Of a stretch of DNA of 64,000 nt, positions 34,481-46,590 are shown one piece after another. The stretch lies in contig NZ_SUNC01000002.1 of the NCBI RefSeq assembly GCF_007570835.1, positions 248,001-312,000 of the forward strand, given 5' to 3'. The position numbers and the translations under genes were made by a program. This stretch comes from Croceicoccus sediminis. Its GTDB lineage: Bacteria; Pseudomonadota; Alphaproteobacteria; Sphingomonadales; Sphingomonadaceae. The notes under the pieces are model-generated. The model worked only from the letters and a program-made list of their open reading frames with translations, had not been told where the DNA came from and ran no database searches. Every line of letters starts with the position of its first letter. The stretch's first letter is position 1.

Positions 34481-35173
34481 ATGCGGCGCGCTGAAACTGT
34501 TCATCTCTGCAGAACGGCTCAATTACGAAACTTGGCTGCGCTCATCCTTCTCTCGCTCGCGTTGACCGGGTGCATCTTCTCAAAATCTGAAACCTTTCGA
34601 TACCGCCTCACTGTCGAGGTCGATACACCAGATGGAATCAAGGCGGGGTCCGGCGTGCTCCAGGTATCGGTCACCGAGACAGGCGACAGTCCTTTCATTT
34701 TGCCCGAAGCAAGAGGCGTCCGGTCTCAAGCTAGAGGTGAAGCCGTTGTTGTCGATCTGGGCGGCGGGCATCTCCTTTTTGCCCTTCTAGACAAGGCAGA
34801 CAGCATCGCTCACGCAGCATTTGATCCACCTAGGTATCGCGGTGATTACGGCTCCATCAGAACCATTCGCCAATTGAAAGAGACTGAAGGCGATGCCGAC
34901 GTGCCACGCGAAGCCTATCCTATGCTGGTGACGTTCGCTGATATCGAGGACCCCATGACGGTCCGACAGGTCGATCCTGACAACCTTGCTGACATCTTCG
35001 GTCAGGGAGTTTCGATCAAGGGTATCACGGTCGAGATGACGACTGATGCAGTGACAACCGGGATTGAGCGGCGATTGTCGTGGCTCGACAATCTTGCTGC
35101 GTACAGGAAGGTGCCGAACAATCCGTTCTCAAGTAACCTGCCTCACGAGATAGGCGCCCTAAGGAACAGATAA
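34481..35173 (+). CDS. Unknown lipoprotein in a lower-GC stretch
   Basis: A 230-residue probable lipoprotein of unknown function. The N-terminus NLAALILLSLALTGC ends in a lipobox. The body has beta-strand-like TFRYRLTVEVDTPDGIKAGS, LLFALLDKADSIAH and a C-terminal SWLDNLAAYRKVPNNPFSSN. Base composition (more A and T, Phe and Ile codons ending in T) differs from both neighbours, so it may have been acquired. The start is unsure: ATG 34481 gives a long, positively charged lead before the hydrophobic core; a TTG near 34530 would make a tighter signal. No partner gene is visible. Confidence 0.7.
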   Translation: MRRAETVHLCRTAQLRNLAALILLSLALTGCIFSKSETFRYRLTVEVDTPDGIKAGSGVLQVSVTETGDSPFILPEARGVRSQARGEAVVVDLGGGHLLFALLDKADSIAHAAFDPPRYRGDYGSIRTIRQLKETEGDADVPREAYPMLVTFADIEDPMTVRQVDPDNLADIFGQGVSIKGITVEMTTDAVTTGIERRLSWLDNLAAYRKVPNNPFSSNLPHEIGALRNR

Positions 35174-35283
35174 TTCCGGCCATCAGAGCACTAGTTTCGA
35201 AGTTCAACGTCCGCAACTGGGTCGTTAGCCGACAGTCCGCTTCCAATCGCAGATCGCGCAAAAGTTGACGCAGCGGTTCTGTC

Positions 35284-36720
35284 TTACAGACCCGGATCTT
35301 CGATCGCGACGACTTCCTCGTTCGTGACGCGGCGGCCGTCCTTGGCGACGCGCGGGGCCTTGAAGCTGGCAAGCACCGGTTCGTCGCGCCCATATATGTC
35401 GCCAAAACTGCGCATCTGGCCGTCGATGTCCTGCGCCATCGTGAAATAGGTGATGTAGACCGGCAGCTGCTTTTTCAGCGGGACCTTGGTGTATTCGCCC
35501 GATTTCGAAATGGCCACGGCCTCTTCCTGCGGCACTTCGCCCAGCACCATTGCCAGTGTCAGCGCCAGTTCCAGCGCGCGGTCGGTGCGGATGCAGCCGT
35601 GCGAATAGGCGCGGTTATCGGTGTCGAACAGGTTCTTGGAAGGCGTGTCGTGCAGAAAGATCGCGTGCGGGTTGGGCATGTCGAGCTTCATCAGGCCCAG
35701 CGAATTGCCCGGACCCGGCTGCTGCACCACGGTAATCAGGCCGTTGTCGTTCTTCCACGCCTTGTAGTTCTTGGCGCGGGCATAGGACGGATTGTTCAGC
35801 ACTTTCGCGCCCAGTCCTTCGCCCACCACGATCGATTGCGGCACGGTCCAGGTCGGGTTGAAGATCACGCCCTCGACCGTTTCGGCCAGTTGCGGCGTGC
35901 TGGTGCGGCCCGGCTTGCCGACGATGGTGCGATAGGACCGCACGATCTTGTCGTTCACCGTCAGGCGCAGCTGGTATTCGGGGACGTTGGTGAGCAGGTA
36001 GCTGCGGCCCAGATCGCGCGCGAGCCAGCGCCAGCGATCCATGTTGATGCGGATCTTGGCGCGCTTTTCCGCCTCGCTTTCGGGCGTTTCCAGCAACATC
36101 TGTTTCAGCACCGCGTAGTCGGGGTGCACGGGGTTGAGCGAATCGAGCGCCGAGACGACGTCGCCCGTGGTCAGCGCCTCTTCCAGAAGCGGCTTGATCG
36201 GCAGGCGTTCGGCATCGGGATCGCGCACGAACCACTGGCGGCGCGAATCCATTTCGGTGCGCCCGTCGCGCAGGTCCATCGCGACCATCGTGAAGATGCG
36301 CGTGGCGACCTCGTTCAGCTGTGCGCCGTCGCCCGCCGAAATCGCGGCCTCAAGCTCGGAAGGGTTGTAGTCGGCGGGAAACAGCCCCTCGTTGCCCAGG
36401 TTAGCGATATAGCCGAGCAGCGCCTCTGCCTGCCCCTGCGTCCATTGCGGCGCGGTTGCGAAATAGTCGGTCGGTACGGTCTGTACCGTCGGGTTCGATT
36501 CGAAGACCGTACCGGCCGGCGTGGTGGTCGGTGCGGGAGTAGCCGGGGCGGGAGTAGCCGGTGCGGGAGTCTGGGCAGGCTTGGGCAGCTGCCCTTCGCC
36601 GACATAGACGGTGCCGTCCTGCGGCTGTGCGGCGGGCATATCCTGCTGCGCGATGGCGGGCGAGGCTGCAAGCGCGATGGCGGCAAGGCTGGAAGTCGTA
36701 AGGCGGATATAGGGCAACAC
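35284..36720 (-). CDS. L,D-transpeptidase (YcbB/LdtD type)
   Basis: A 478-residue exported enzyme that makes 3-3 cross-links in peptidoglycan or anchors proteins to it. After a signal peptide (VLPYIRLTTSSLAAIALAAS, ending AIAQQ) comes a Pro/Ala/Thr-rich linker with a PATPAPATPAP repeat. A helical scaffold follows, then the YkuD-type catalytic domain with AYSHGCIRTDR (Cys about 376) and DNRAYSHG. Size and the insertion before the catalytic site fit the YcbB type. I chose GTG 36720 because AGGAG lies 11 bases upstream; a GTG at 36771 has none. It stands alone. Confidence 0.92.
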   Translation of the reverse strand: MLPYIRLTTSSLAAIALAASPAIAQQDMPAAQPQDGTVYVGEGQLPKPAQTPAPATPAPATPAPTTTPAGTVFESNPTVQTVPTDYFATAPQWTQGQAEALLGYIANLGNEGLFPADYNPSELEAAISAGDGAQLNEVATRIFTMVAMDLRDGRTEMDSRRQWFVRDPDAERLPIKPLLEEALTTGDVVSALDSLNPVHPDYAVLKQMLLETPESEAEKRAKIRINMDRWRWLARDLGRSYLLTNVPEYQLRLTVNDKIVRSYRTIVGKPGRTSTPQLAETVEGVIFNPTWTVPQSIVVGEGLGAKVLNNPSYARAKNYKAWKNDNGLITVVQQPGPGNSLGLMKLDMPNPHAIFLHDTPSKNLFDTDNRAYSHGCIRTDRALELALTLAMVLGEVPQEEAVAISKSGEYTKVPLKKQLPVYITYFTMAQDIDGQMRSFGDIYGRDEPVLASFKAPRVAKDGRRVTNEEVVAIEDPGL

Positions 36721-36925
36721 GATGCAAGATGCTCCTGCCGGTAGTCGGGCGCCGGAGGGCGCGCGTTTCACCGGGATAACGCGCCGAAGCGCATAGGGGT
36801 TTCCCGGTTCATGCGCCAGCGCCGCTTTCGGGTTTCTGAATTGCCTCTCCCGGATGTTTTACGGTCCTGGAAATTTGACGGCCCCGACGTTTGACGTGTG
36901 GCGGCGGTCTGGGCAAAAGGCGTCC

Positions 36926-37408
36926 ATGATCGAACCCCAGCACTTTCGCACCGTCCTTGGCGCCTATCCGACCGGCGTTTGCCTGATCACGTCGCTCGAC
37001 GAAGAGGGAACCCGCACCGGGATGGTGGTCGGATCGTTCACCTCGATTTCCATGGACCCGCCGCTGGTGGGATTCTTCCCGGACAAGTCGTCGAGCAGCT
37101 ACAAGGGTATCGCCAAGGCGGGCCGGTTCTGCGTCAACGTGCTGGGTTCGGACCAGCTTGCCCTGTGCCAGCGGTTCGCATCGCGCGCGCCGGACAAGTT
37201 CCTTGATCTCTCGCACGGGGAAAGCCCCTCGGGACAGCCCGTGTTCGACGAGGCGCTGGCATGGATCGACTGCGTGATCGAGCGGACGGAAGACATCGGC
37301 GATCACTGGCTGGTCGTCGGCCGGGTCGAGGCGATGGACCTGTGCGGGGGCGATACGCCGCTGCTGTTCCATCGCGGCGGCTATCACTCCTGCGTCGCCC
37401 TTTCCTGA
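36926..37408 (+). CDS. Flavin reductase-like protein (FMN-binding)
   Basis: A 160-residue cytoplasmic protein of the flavin-reductase family (HpaC/RutF-like split barrel). Family blocks are FRTVLGAYPTGVCLITSL, VGSFTSISMDPPLVGFFPDK, SSSYKGIAKAGRFCVNVL and PLLFHRGGYHSC. It probably reduces FMN or FAD with NAD(P)H for a partner monooxygenase, but no monooxygenase gene is adjacent. I chose ATG 36926 (MIEPQHFRT) with AAAGG upstream; ATG 36854 would add 24 residues. It is convergent with the EmrB gene, 7 bases apart. Confidence 0.9.
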   Translation: MIEPQHFRTVLGAYPTGVCLITSLDEEGTRTGMVVGSFTSISMDPPLVGFFPDKSSSSYKGIAKAGRFCVNVLGSDQLALCQRFASRAPDKFLDLSHGESPSGQPVFDEALAWIDCVIERTEDIGDHWLVVGRVEAMDLCGGDTPLLFHRGGYHSCVALS

Positions 37409-37415
37409 TCGGCGC

Positions 37416-39002
37416 CTAGTGCGGGATGTCGCCCGAAGGCGGCCCCGCGGCGGGCTTTGGCTTGCGGGTAAAGACGATCAGCGGAATCGCGGCCCAGCAG
37501 ATGATCGCCATGAACCAGAAATCGTTGAGATAGGCGATCATCGCCGCCTGCTTGGTGACGATGCCGTCCACCACGCTTAGCGCGCTTTCCGATAGCTGGC
37601 CCGCCGCGCGCAGCCGTCCGATATCGATGGGAAAGGAATACTGCGTGATCCGCGCGCCCAGTTCGGCGTGGTTGACCTGTATGTTGCGTGACAACAGGAC
37701 CGTGCAGACCGCAAGGCCGATCGACTGGCCGATGTTGCGGGTCAGGTTCAGCAGGCTGGTCGCATGGGTGCGCAAGTGTCCGGGCAGCGTCGCGAAGGCC
37801 AGGATGTTGAGCGGCATGAACAGGAAGCTGAAACCCACGCCCTGTACCAGCCCGGCAATGAAGATTTCGGTGGCGGGCATGTCCACGGTCCAGCCGGTCA
37901 TCATCCACATCGACCCGCCGGTAATGCCAAAGCCAAGCGCCAGCGACAGGCGCGCATCGAGCTTTGCGATCAGCCGGCCGATCAACGTCATCGACAAGAG
38001 CATTCCCAGCCCGCGCGGCATGAGCAGCCAACCGGCATCGACCGCGGGATAGCCGTAAATCTGCTGTAACAGTCCCGGCAACAGGGCCAGGACCGACATC
38101 ATCACCATGCCGAAAATGAAGGTGAAGAAGACGCACAGCAGCAGGTTCGCGTCGGCGAAGAGTTCGCGCGGAAAGATCGAATCCTTCTTCGTGAACAGGT
38201 GTACCCCGGCCATCCAGAACGCGGCCAGCGCCATGACGGCGTAGATCACGATCTCTGCAGAGGAGAACCAGTCCTCTCCCTGTCCGCGATCGAGCATCAG
38301 CTGCAAGGCAGCCACCGCGACGCCCAGAAGCGCCCAGCCGCGGAAATCGAACTTTTCCCGCGGGCCCTGAAGATTGGGCAGCATTGCGAACAGCACCAGG
38401 CCCGTGATGATCCCGATCGGCAGGTTGATCAGGAAGACCCAGTGCCAGCTGAAATTCTCGGTGATGTAACCGCCCAGCACCGGCCCGATGATCGGTCCCA
38501 ACAGCACGCCCTGGCTGTAGATGATCATCATGCGCGGGCGCTCTTCCTCGGTGCTGATATCCAGCAGCACGGTCTGCGCCAGCGGGGCCAGGAACGCGCC
38601 CGCCAGGCCCTGCATGACGCGAAAGGTAACGATCTGCGGCATGTTCTGCGCTAGGCCGCACAGGACCGATGCGAACGTGAACGCCGCGACCGAACCGACG
38701 AAAACGGTGCGCAGGCCCAGCCGGTTCACCAGCCAGCCCGTCGCCGGGAGCGCGATGGCCGATGCCAGGACATAGCTGGTCAGCACCCAGGTGATGGTGT
38801 CCGTCGTCGCGCCCAGCGAGGCCTGCATGTGGGGCAGGGCGACATTGGCGATCGTGGTGTCCAGCACCTGCATGACCATCGCCGCCATCGACCCGCCGAT
38901 CAGCAGCGGCCGGTTCGACACGACGAGCCGCACCCCCTGGCGCGGTGAAGGAGGTGGAGGGGGCACAGGCCCCCGGTCCGGCAGGGCGGCGGCCTCAGTC
39001 AT
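37416..39002 (-). CDS. DHA2-family drug efflux transporter (EmrB-like)
   Basis: A 528-residue inner-membrane proton antiporter of the major facilitator superfamily, with about 14 membrane helices. MQVLDTTIANVALPHMQASL and TWVLTSYVLASAIALPATGW are the DHA2 marks, with GPIIGPVLGGYITENFSWHW at the helix 5 motif. An N-terminal Pro-rich lead (PPPPPSP) is cytoplasmic. With the upstream membrane-fusion protein it should pump hydrophobic compounds through an outer-membrane channel. It is the last gene of marR-emrA-emrB and overlaps emrA by eight bases. Confidence 0.94.
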   Translation of the reverse strand: MTEAAALPDRGPVPPPPPSPRQGVRLVVSNRPLLIGGSMAAMVMQVLDTTIANVALPHMQASLGATTDTITWVLTSYVLASAIALPATGWLVNRLGLRTVFVGSVAAFTFASVLCGLAQNMPQIVTFRVMQGLAGAFLAPLAQTVLLDISTEEERPRMMIIYSQGVLLGPIIGPVLGGYITENFSWHWVFLINLPIGIITGLVLFAMLPNLQGPREKFDFRGWALLGVAVAALQLMLDRGQGEDWFSSAEIVIYAVMALAAFWMAGVHLFTKKDSIFPRELFADANLLLCVFFTFIFGMVMMSVLALLPGLLQQIYGYPAVDAGWLLMPRGLGMLLSMTLIGRLIAKLDARLSLALGFGITGGSMWMMTGWTVDMPATEIFIAGLVQGVGFSFLFMPLNILAFATLPGHLRTHATSLLNLTRNIGQSIGLAVCTVLLSRNIQVNHAELGARITQYSFPIDIGRLRAAGQLSESALSVVDGIVTKQAAMIAYLNDFWFMAIICWAAIPLIVFTRKPKPAAGPPSGDIPH

Positions 39003-40059
39003 CCGTGGTGTAGACCGTCACCTCGGTGGAAAGGCCGGAAATCAGCGGGCGGCTCGATGCTTCGTCGATGGCGATGCGCACGGGCACGCGCTGCGTGATC
39101 TTCACCCAGTTGCCGGTCGCGTTCTGGGCCGGGAGGACGGAAAATTCCGACCCCGTGCCCGCGCCGATCGAATCGACATGCCCGGCGAGTTCGAGATTCG
39201 GGTAGGCGTCGATCGAAATCCGCGCCTTCTGGCCCGGACGCATGTTCGCAAGGTCCGTTTCCTTGAAATTCGCTTCGACCCGCGCGCCTGCTTCCTGCAC
39301 GATTGAAAGCATCGGCAGGCCGGTCATCGCCGCCTGCCCCACCTGCAGGCGAGAGACTTGCGTGACGCGCCCATCGACGGGTGCGCGAACGACCGTACGT
39401 TGAAGGTTCAGCCGCGCCTGTTCCAATGCCGCGCGCCCGGCGGCGACTTCGGGGTTTACGCCGGGCACTTGCGCGCCGGTGGCAAGCTGCGCCTTCGCCT
39501 TGGCAACGTCGGCCTGAAGCGCGGTCAACCTGTCGCGCGCGCTGGCCACGGCGTGGGTGGCGGCGTCCATGCGGGCGCGGGTGTTGAAGCCGCGGTACAT
39601 CAGTTCCTTTTCGCGGCGGTAGTTTGCCTGCGCCAGGGCCAGGTCGTCCCGCGCACCGGCCAAGTCGGCGGCGGTGGCGTGTACGTCGGCGTCCAGCGCG
39701 GTGATCCGCGCCTGTGCAGCCGCGATCTGCGCGTCGGCCTGGCTGACGGCGTTTTCGTACTGGCTCGGGTCGATCTCGAACAGGACGTCGCCCTTCTTCA
39801 CCAACTGGTTTTCCCGGACGTGGACTTTCGTGATCTGGCCGGGGACTTCGCTGGCGACCGAAACGATGTCGAGCTTCAGGTAGGCGTTGTCGGTCGCGAC
39901 CTCGCCGGGATGTCCGAACCAGTAATAGAGCCCGCCCGCCACGATCAGCAGCGGCACGCCCAGCATCAGCAAAGCCTTGCGCCAGCGCGAAGCGGGCTTT
40001 GCCGCCGCCGGGTTTGTCGTTTCGGCATGCGGTACGGTCTGGGGATCGGCCTCAGCCAT
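38995..40059 (-). CDS. HlyD/EmrA-like membrane-fusion protein
   Basis: A 354-residue periplasmic adaptor anchored by one helix (ALLMLGVPLLIVAGGLYYWF, about 29-48). It has the biotinyl-lipoyl-like halves (ASEVPGQITKVHVRENQLVK and VVRAPVDGRVTQVSRLQVGQ), a long coiled coil between them (SQADAQIAAAQARITALDAD), and a beta domain. It should link the EmrB-like transporter to an outer-membrane channel that is not encoded here. The start at 40059 overlaps the marR stop by eight bases, and its stop overlaps emrB, so the trio is one coupled unit. Confidence 0.94.
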   Translation of the reverse strand: MAEADPQTVPHAETTNPAAAKPASRWRKALLMLGVPLLIVAGGLYYWFGHPGEVATDNAYLKLDIVSVASEVPGQITKVHVRENQLVKKGDVLFEIDPSQYENAVSQADAQIAAAQARITALDADVHATAADLAGARDDLALAQANYRREKELMYRGFNTRARMDAATHAVASARDRLTALQADVAKAKAQLATGAQVPGVNPEVAAGRAALEQARLNLQRTVVRAPVDGRVTQVSRLQVGQAAMTGLPMLSIVQEAGARVEANFKETDLANMRPGQKARISIDAYPNLELAGHVDSIGAGTGSEFSVLPAQNATGNWVKITQRVPVRIAIDEASSRPLISGLSTEVTVYTTDD

Positions 40060-40498
40060 TGACGGCTTCCTTCCTGTCGCAATCGGACACGAGATTTTCG
40101 TGCACCCGGCCCAGCAGCATCTCGAGCGTATCGCGCTCTGCACTGTCCATGCCCGCAAGTGCGGTTTCCAGCATCTCGCCGATCGGTTCATCCATGCGCG
40201 CCAGCAGGCGGCTGCCTTCATCGGTGAGGTGTATGCGCCATGCGCGGCGGTCGTCCGGATCGGCGCGGCGTTCAACGAGGCCAGCGGCGGTCATGCGGTC
40301 GATCATCCGGCCCGCGGTGATCGGTTCGACTTCGAGGATGCTGGCCAGTGTCGACTGGTTGATACCCGGATTGCGCCGGATGTTGAGCAGGACGCGCACT
40401 TGCGCGCCGGTGATGCCGACCGGACGGCTGAACACGTCGAGCCGTTTTCGGAAAAGGCGCCCGATGTCATTGGCGAGATAGGCTATGTTCTTGACCAT
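40052..40498 (-). CDS. MarR-family transcription regulator
   Basis: A 148-residue dimeric winged-helix regulator. The DNA-binding part is INQSTLASILEVEPITAGRM with the wing RRADPDDRRAWRIHLTDEG, typical of MarR. It heads the efflux operon and most likely represses it, being released by a pump substrate. A palindromic, promoter-overlapping site lies 14-43 bases upstream of its ATG, fitting autorepression. The effector is unknown. Confidence 0.93.
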   Translation of the reverse strand: MVKNIAYLANDIGRLFRKRLDVFSRPVGITGAQVRVLLNIRRNPGINQSTLASILEVEPITAGRMIDRMTAAGLVERRADPDDRRAWRIHLTDEGSRLLARMDEPIGEMLETALAGMDSAERDTLEMLLGRVHENLVSDCDRKEAVNG

Positions 40499-40511
40499 GC
40501 GCGTGAGATAG

Positions 40512-40541
40512 TAGCAGTGCTTATAATATGCAACATTGCTA
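40512..40541 (-). promoter_or_regulatory. Operator/promoter of the MarR-efflux operon
   Basis: TAGCA (40512-40516) and TGCTA (40537-40541) are inverted arms around an AT-rich core holding TATAAT-like sequences. This is the only AT-rich patch between marR and acnA and sits just before the marR start, the usual place for a MarR autorepression site. Confidence 0.5.
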
Positions 40542-40758
40542 TAATCACAGAATTAATCTTCGCTGCAGGTGCGGCCATCCGGTCGCGCGAAAGCCCGCAA
40601 TCGGGCGCAAACCACGCTCATTCGACAATAGGCTGCCTTGACGTGGCGGCGTTCTACGCGCATCGCGCCCACGCACGTTAGCAATTGCAACACGGATACG
40701 CGGCCGAATCGGCACTCCTGCCGTCTGCCGCGACCGGTAAGCCAAGGGGAAGCACCGC

Positions 40759-43440
<2,682 letters not shown>

Positions 43441-43460
43441 TCGGCGCGTAAAGCGACACG

Positions 43461-43498
43461 AAAAGGGCCCGGTCCAGCGTTGGATCGGGCCTTTTTTG
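43461..43498 (+). terminator. Rho-independent terminator of acnA
   Basis: GCCCGGTCCA and TGGATCGGGC form a 10-bp stem (one G-U pair) with a GCGT loop, extended by AAAAGG/CCTTTT and followed by a run of six Ts. It starts 20 bases after the acnA stop. Confidence 0.93.
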
Positions 43499-43548
43499 TG
43501 CGTTTGGCAAATTTGGAGCACCGCATCACGAGTGCCCTGCGCTGAGGC

Positions 43549-44991
43549 TCAGTCCGCTGCTTCCAGCGCAGGCACGGTGATCTTGCGCGCGCCGCCGAAA
43601 ATCTCGCGGACGGCGATCAGGCCTTCCCTCTCGAAATGGTCGAGCAGGCGCCGCACGCGGCCCGGTGAACTGGTGCCGTAGGCGCGGGCCAGTTCCTCAT
43701 CGTCCGGCGCGTCGCGGCCTTCGAGCACACTGCGCGCGATGACGAGGAAAGGCGAGAGGACATCGTCGGGAATGTCGCCCGCGATCGAAAGCAGGCGGGT
43801 CCGCCTTTCCTCGTCCACGCGGTCGAGCCCGGCCAGCGCGCAGGCGAATTCGCGGCGGAATCCGATCAGGTCGAGCGGGGGGATGTGAATGCCCTTGGAG
43901 CGGCACCCGGCAAGAAACGCCTGGTAAAGCGCGCTTGCAGGCTGGAACGGGCTTTTCGGATCGGATGCCAGCGCGGACATGATCTCGCGCACGGTTTCGG
44001 ATCGGTCCACCGGCTCTGCCGTGTCGCGCCGTGCAGGTGTCTGCGACATGTCCGCCATCGTTTCGGCCAGGTCCTTTGCCGGAGGCGCTGTGCGGGCAGG
44101 TGGGGGCGGCGGGGGCTTGGCGGCGGCCTCCTCGATCAGCGAATCGGTAAGCAGGGCAGCCATGTCGGCCTTGGGCGCTTCGGGAAGGGGCATGAGGCCC
44201 GATACCGCCGCCTTGTTGCCGGTACGCACGGGGCCGATCTTCACCGTTACCGGGCGGCGGCTGACCGCGGGGCCAAGCCCGACGAAGCTGCCGCGTTGCA
44301 GGTCGCGGATGCGTTCGGCCTGACGGCGTTCCATGCCCAGCAGGTCGGCGGCGCGGACCATGTCGATATCGAGGAACGTGCGCCCCATCAGGAAGTTCGA
44401 TGCCTCTGCCGCGACGTTCTTGGCCAGTTTCGCCAGACGCTGTGTCGCGACGATCCCGGCAAGCCCACGCTTGCGCCCGCGGCACATCAGGTTGGTCATC
44501 GCCGAAAGCGTCAGGCGGCGGGTATCCTCCGCCATTTCGCCCGCAGCGGCAGGGGCGAACATCTGCGCTTCGTCCACCACGACCAGCGCGGGATACCAGT
44601 GTTCGCGCGGGGCATCGAACAGGGCGTTGAGGAAGATTGCGCAGGCCTTGATCTGCTGTTCCACCTCAAGCCCTTCGAGCGCGAGGACGACCGAGGCGCG
44701 GTGTTCGCGAACGCGCGCGCCCAGCGCCTCAAGCTCGCCTTGCGAATAGGACGCGGCATCGACGACGACGTGGCTGAACTCGTCGGCCAGGCTGACGAAG
44801 TCGCCTTCGGGGTCGATGACGATCTGCTGCACCATGCCGGCGCTTTCTTCCAGAAGCCTGCGCAGCAGGTGCGACTTTCCGGAGCCGGAATTGCCCTGCA
44901 CCAAAAGGCGCGTGGCAAGCAGCTCTTCCATGTCGATCTGGACGGGGCGACCCGCCTCCTCGCCAATGACGATTTCGGCTTTCACGCCCAT
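43549..44991 (-). CDS. HerA-like ATPase
   Basis: A 480-residue ATPase of the HerA/FtsK-like (DUF87) type. Walker A is QGNSGSGKSHLL (about 32-43), Walker B ALVVVDEAQMF (about 134-144), then GRKRGLAGIVATQRLAKL and FLMGRTFLDIDM. A Pro-rich linker (KPPPPPPARTAPP) separates the motor from a C-terminal part with a winged-helix-like LARAYGTSSPGRVRRLLDHF. HerA proteins move DNA in repair or defence, but this subgroup has no NurA partner next to it. Its role is unknown. A second HerA-type ATPase of a different subgroup lies at 61973. Confidence 0.88.
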   Translation of the reverse strand: MGVKAEIVIGEEAGRPVQIDMEELLATRLLVQGNSGSGKSHLLRRLLEESAGMVQQIVIDPEGDFVSLADEFSHVVVDAASYSQGELEALGARVREHRASVVLALEGLEVEQQIKACAIFLNALFDAPREHWYPALVVVDEAQMFAPAAAGEMAEDTRRLTLSAMTNLMCRGRKRGLAGIVATQRLAKLAKNVAAEASNFLMGRTFLDIDMVRAADLLGMERRQAERIRDLQRGSFVGLGPAVSRRPVTVKIGPVRTGNKAAVSGLMPLPEAPKADMAALLTDSLIEEAAAKPPPPPPARTAPPAKDLAETMADMSQTPARRDTAEPVDRSETVREIMSALASDPKSPFQPASALYQAFLAGCRSKGIHIPPLDLIGFRREFACALAGLDRVDEERRTRLLSIAGDIPDDVLSPFLVIARSVLEGRDAPDDEELARAYGTSSPGRVRRLLDHFEREGLIAVREIFGGARKITVPALEAAD

Positions 44992-45036
44992 GCGGATACC
45001 CCGTCCAGGGGCTTGGCTGAAAGCGCTGGCGAGCCG

Positions 45037-45348
45037 CTATCCCCCGTATAGGACGCGTTGTTGCTCGCTTTGCTTCTTCTCCAGCTGTCGCATCGCATCT
45101 TCCAATGCGAGTTTGCGGCAGCCATCCTCTTCGTCGAGCACGGCGGGCACGTTGGTGTGGCGGTTGGAACATACCTTGCGCATCGCCGATCGGATCGACT
45201 TCTTCACGCGTTCCACCTCTGCCGGATCGGTCAGATCCACGTCGTCGAGTTCGATCTCGACGGTCCGCCCATTGGGCTCGGCCGCCATGGCAGACCCCGA
45301 TGCCAGCATCATCGAAAGGGCTGCAAGGGCACAGGGTACTGATTTCAT
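45037..45348 (-). CDS. UrcA-family periplasmic protein (second copy)
   Basis: A 103-residue exported protein with a signal peptide (MKSVPCALAALSMMLASGSA, ending AMAAEP). The mature part repeats the UrcA layout: GRTVEIELDDVDLTDPAE, then RSAMRKVCSNRH and a second Cys in EEDGCRKLALEDAM. The first copy at 12978 has the same order of features with low identity. AGGAGA precedes the ATG at 45348; the open frame runs further, but the signal peptide fixes the start. Function unknown. Confidence 0.8.
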   Translation of the reverse strand: MKSVPCALAALSMMLASGSAMAAEPNGRTVEIELDDVDLTDPAEVERVKKSIRSAMRKVCSNRHTNVPAVLDEEDGCRKLALEDAMRQLEKKQSEQQRVLYGG

Positions 45349-45510
45349 GTGGCTTCTCCTTGCGTCATGCCCGGCACCAATCGGCACCGGCAAAGCAAGA
45401 AGAGCAGCAAGAGGACGCCGTCGTCGCGGATGCATCGACGGCGGCGTCAGGGGGGTCGACAATCGGCGTGAACGTTCGACGAGCGACCGACTGCGCCGGT
45501 CGAGCGGCGA

Positions 45511-46542
45511 TCAGTCCTCGAACAGACCGCCCTGCGGCGTGGCGCTGCGCGGCGGGGTGAGGTCGAGGTGGGCCCACCCGCGATCGTTGAGGCAGCGGCC
45601 GCGCGCGGTGCGCGCGACAAGGCCGAGCTGGATCAGGTAGGGCTCGATCACTTCCTCGATCGTGTCACGCGGCTCGGAAAGCCCTGCGGCCAGCGTTTCG
45701 ACGCCGACGGGGCCGCCCTTGTAGATGTCGGCGATCATGTGGAGATAGCGCCGGTCCATCGCGTCGAGGCCGAGGCTGTCGACTTCAAGCCGGGTCAGCG
45801 CGTCGTCGGCAAGTCTGCGCGTCACGGTATCGCTGCGCGCCACGTCGGCGAAATCGCGCACGCGGCGCAGCAAGCGGCCCGCGACACGCGGCGTTCCGCG
45901 CGCCCGGCGGGCGATCTCGGTCGCGCCATCGGGTTCGATCTTGAGGCCCAGCAGCGTCGCGGCGCGGGTCACGACCTTTTCCAGTTCCTCGACCGTGTAG
46001 AAGTTGAGCCGCACCGGAATGCCGAACCGGTCGCGCAGCGGCGTGGTCAGCAATCCCTGACGTGTCGTCGCGCCGACCAGGGTGAAAGGCGGCAGGTCGA
46101 TCCGCACCGAACGCGCCGCCGGACCTTCGCCGATAATGAGGTCGAGGGCGCGGTCTTCCATCGCCGGATACAGCACTTCCTCGACCACGGGGTTCAGGCG
46201 GTGAATTTCATCGATGAACAGGACGTCGCCCGATTCAAGGTTGGTCAGCAGCGCGGCAAGGTCGCCCGCCTTGGCGATGACCGGGCCGGACGTGGCGCGG
46301 AAACCGACGCCCAGTTCCTTGGCCACGATCTGTGCCAGCGTTGTCTTGCCAAGGCCCGGAGGGCCAAAGAACAGGACGTGGTCCATCGCCTCGGACCGGC
46401 CGCGCGCCGCCTCGATAAAGACGCGCAGGTTTTCCCGCGCCGCTTCCTGCCCGACGAATTCGCGCAGCGATTTCGGGCGCAGTGCGGCGTCCGGGTCCTC
46501 CGGCTGGCGGTCGGGGGTCAGAAGGGGCGAAGGCTCCGCCAT
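45511..46542 (-). CDS. ruvB: Holliday junction DNA helicase RuvB
   Basis: Hexameric AAA+ motor that drives branch migration with RuvA. The 343-residue product has Walker [14 protein letters not shown], Walker [13 protein letters not shown], sensor [18 protein letters not shown] and the C-terminal winged helix ([17 protein letters not shown]). Length is normal. In this genome ruvB is separated from ruvC-ruvA by a DsrE-family and a PAP2 gene, all read in the same direction, so the three may still share transcripts. Confidence 0.98.
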   Translation of the reverse strand: MAEPSPLLTPDRQPEDPDAALRPKSLREFVGQEAARENLRVFIEAARGRSEAMDHVLFFGPPGLGKTTLAQIVAKELGVGFRATSGPVIAKAGDLAALLTNLESGDVLFIDEIHRLNPVVEEVLYPAMEDRALDLIIGEGPAARSVRIDLPPFTLVGATTRQGLLTTPLRDRFGIPVRLNFYTVEELEKVVTRAATLLGLKIEPDGATEIARRARGTPRVAGRLLRRVRDFADVARSDTVTRRLADDALTRLEVDSLGLDAMDRRYLHMIADIYKGGPVGVETLAAGLSEPRDTIEEVIEPYLIQLGLVARTARGRCLNDRGWAHLDLTPPRSATPQGGLFED

Positions 46543-46590
46543 GTCTTGCGCGTGTCCACCTGTGCTGGCCGCGCGGATGACGTGCGCGGG

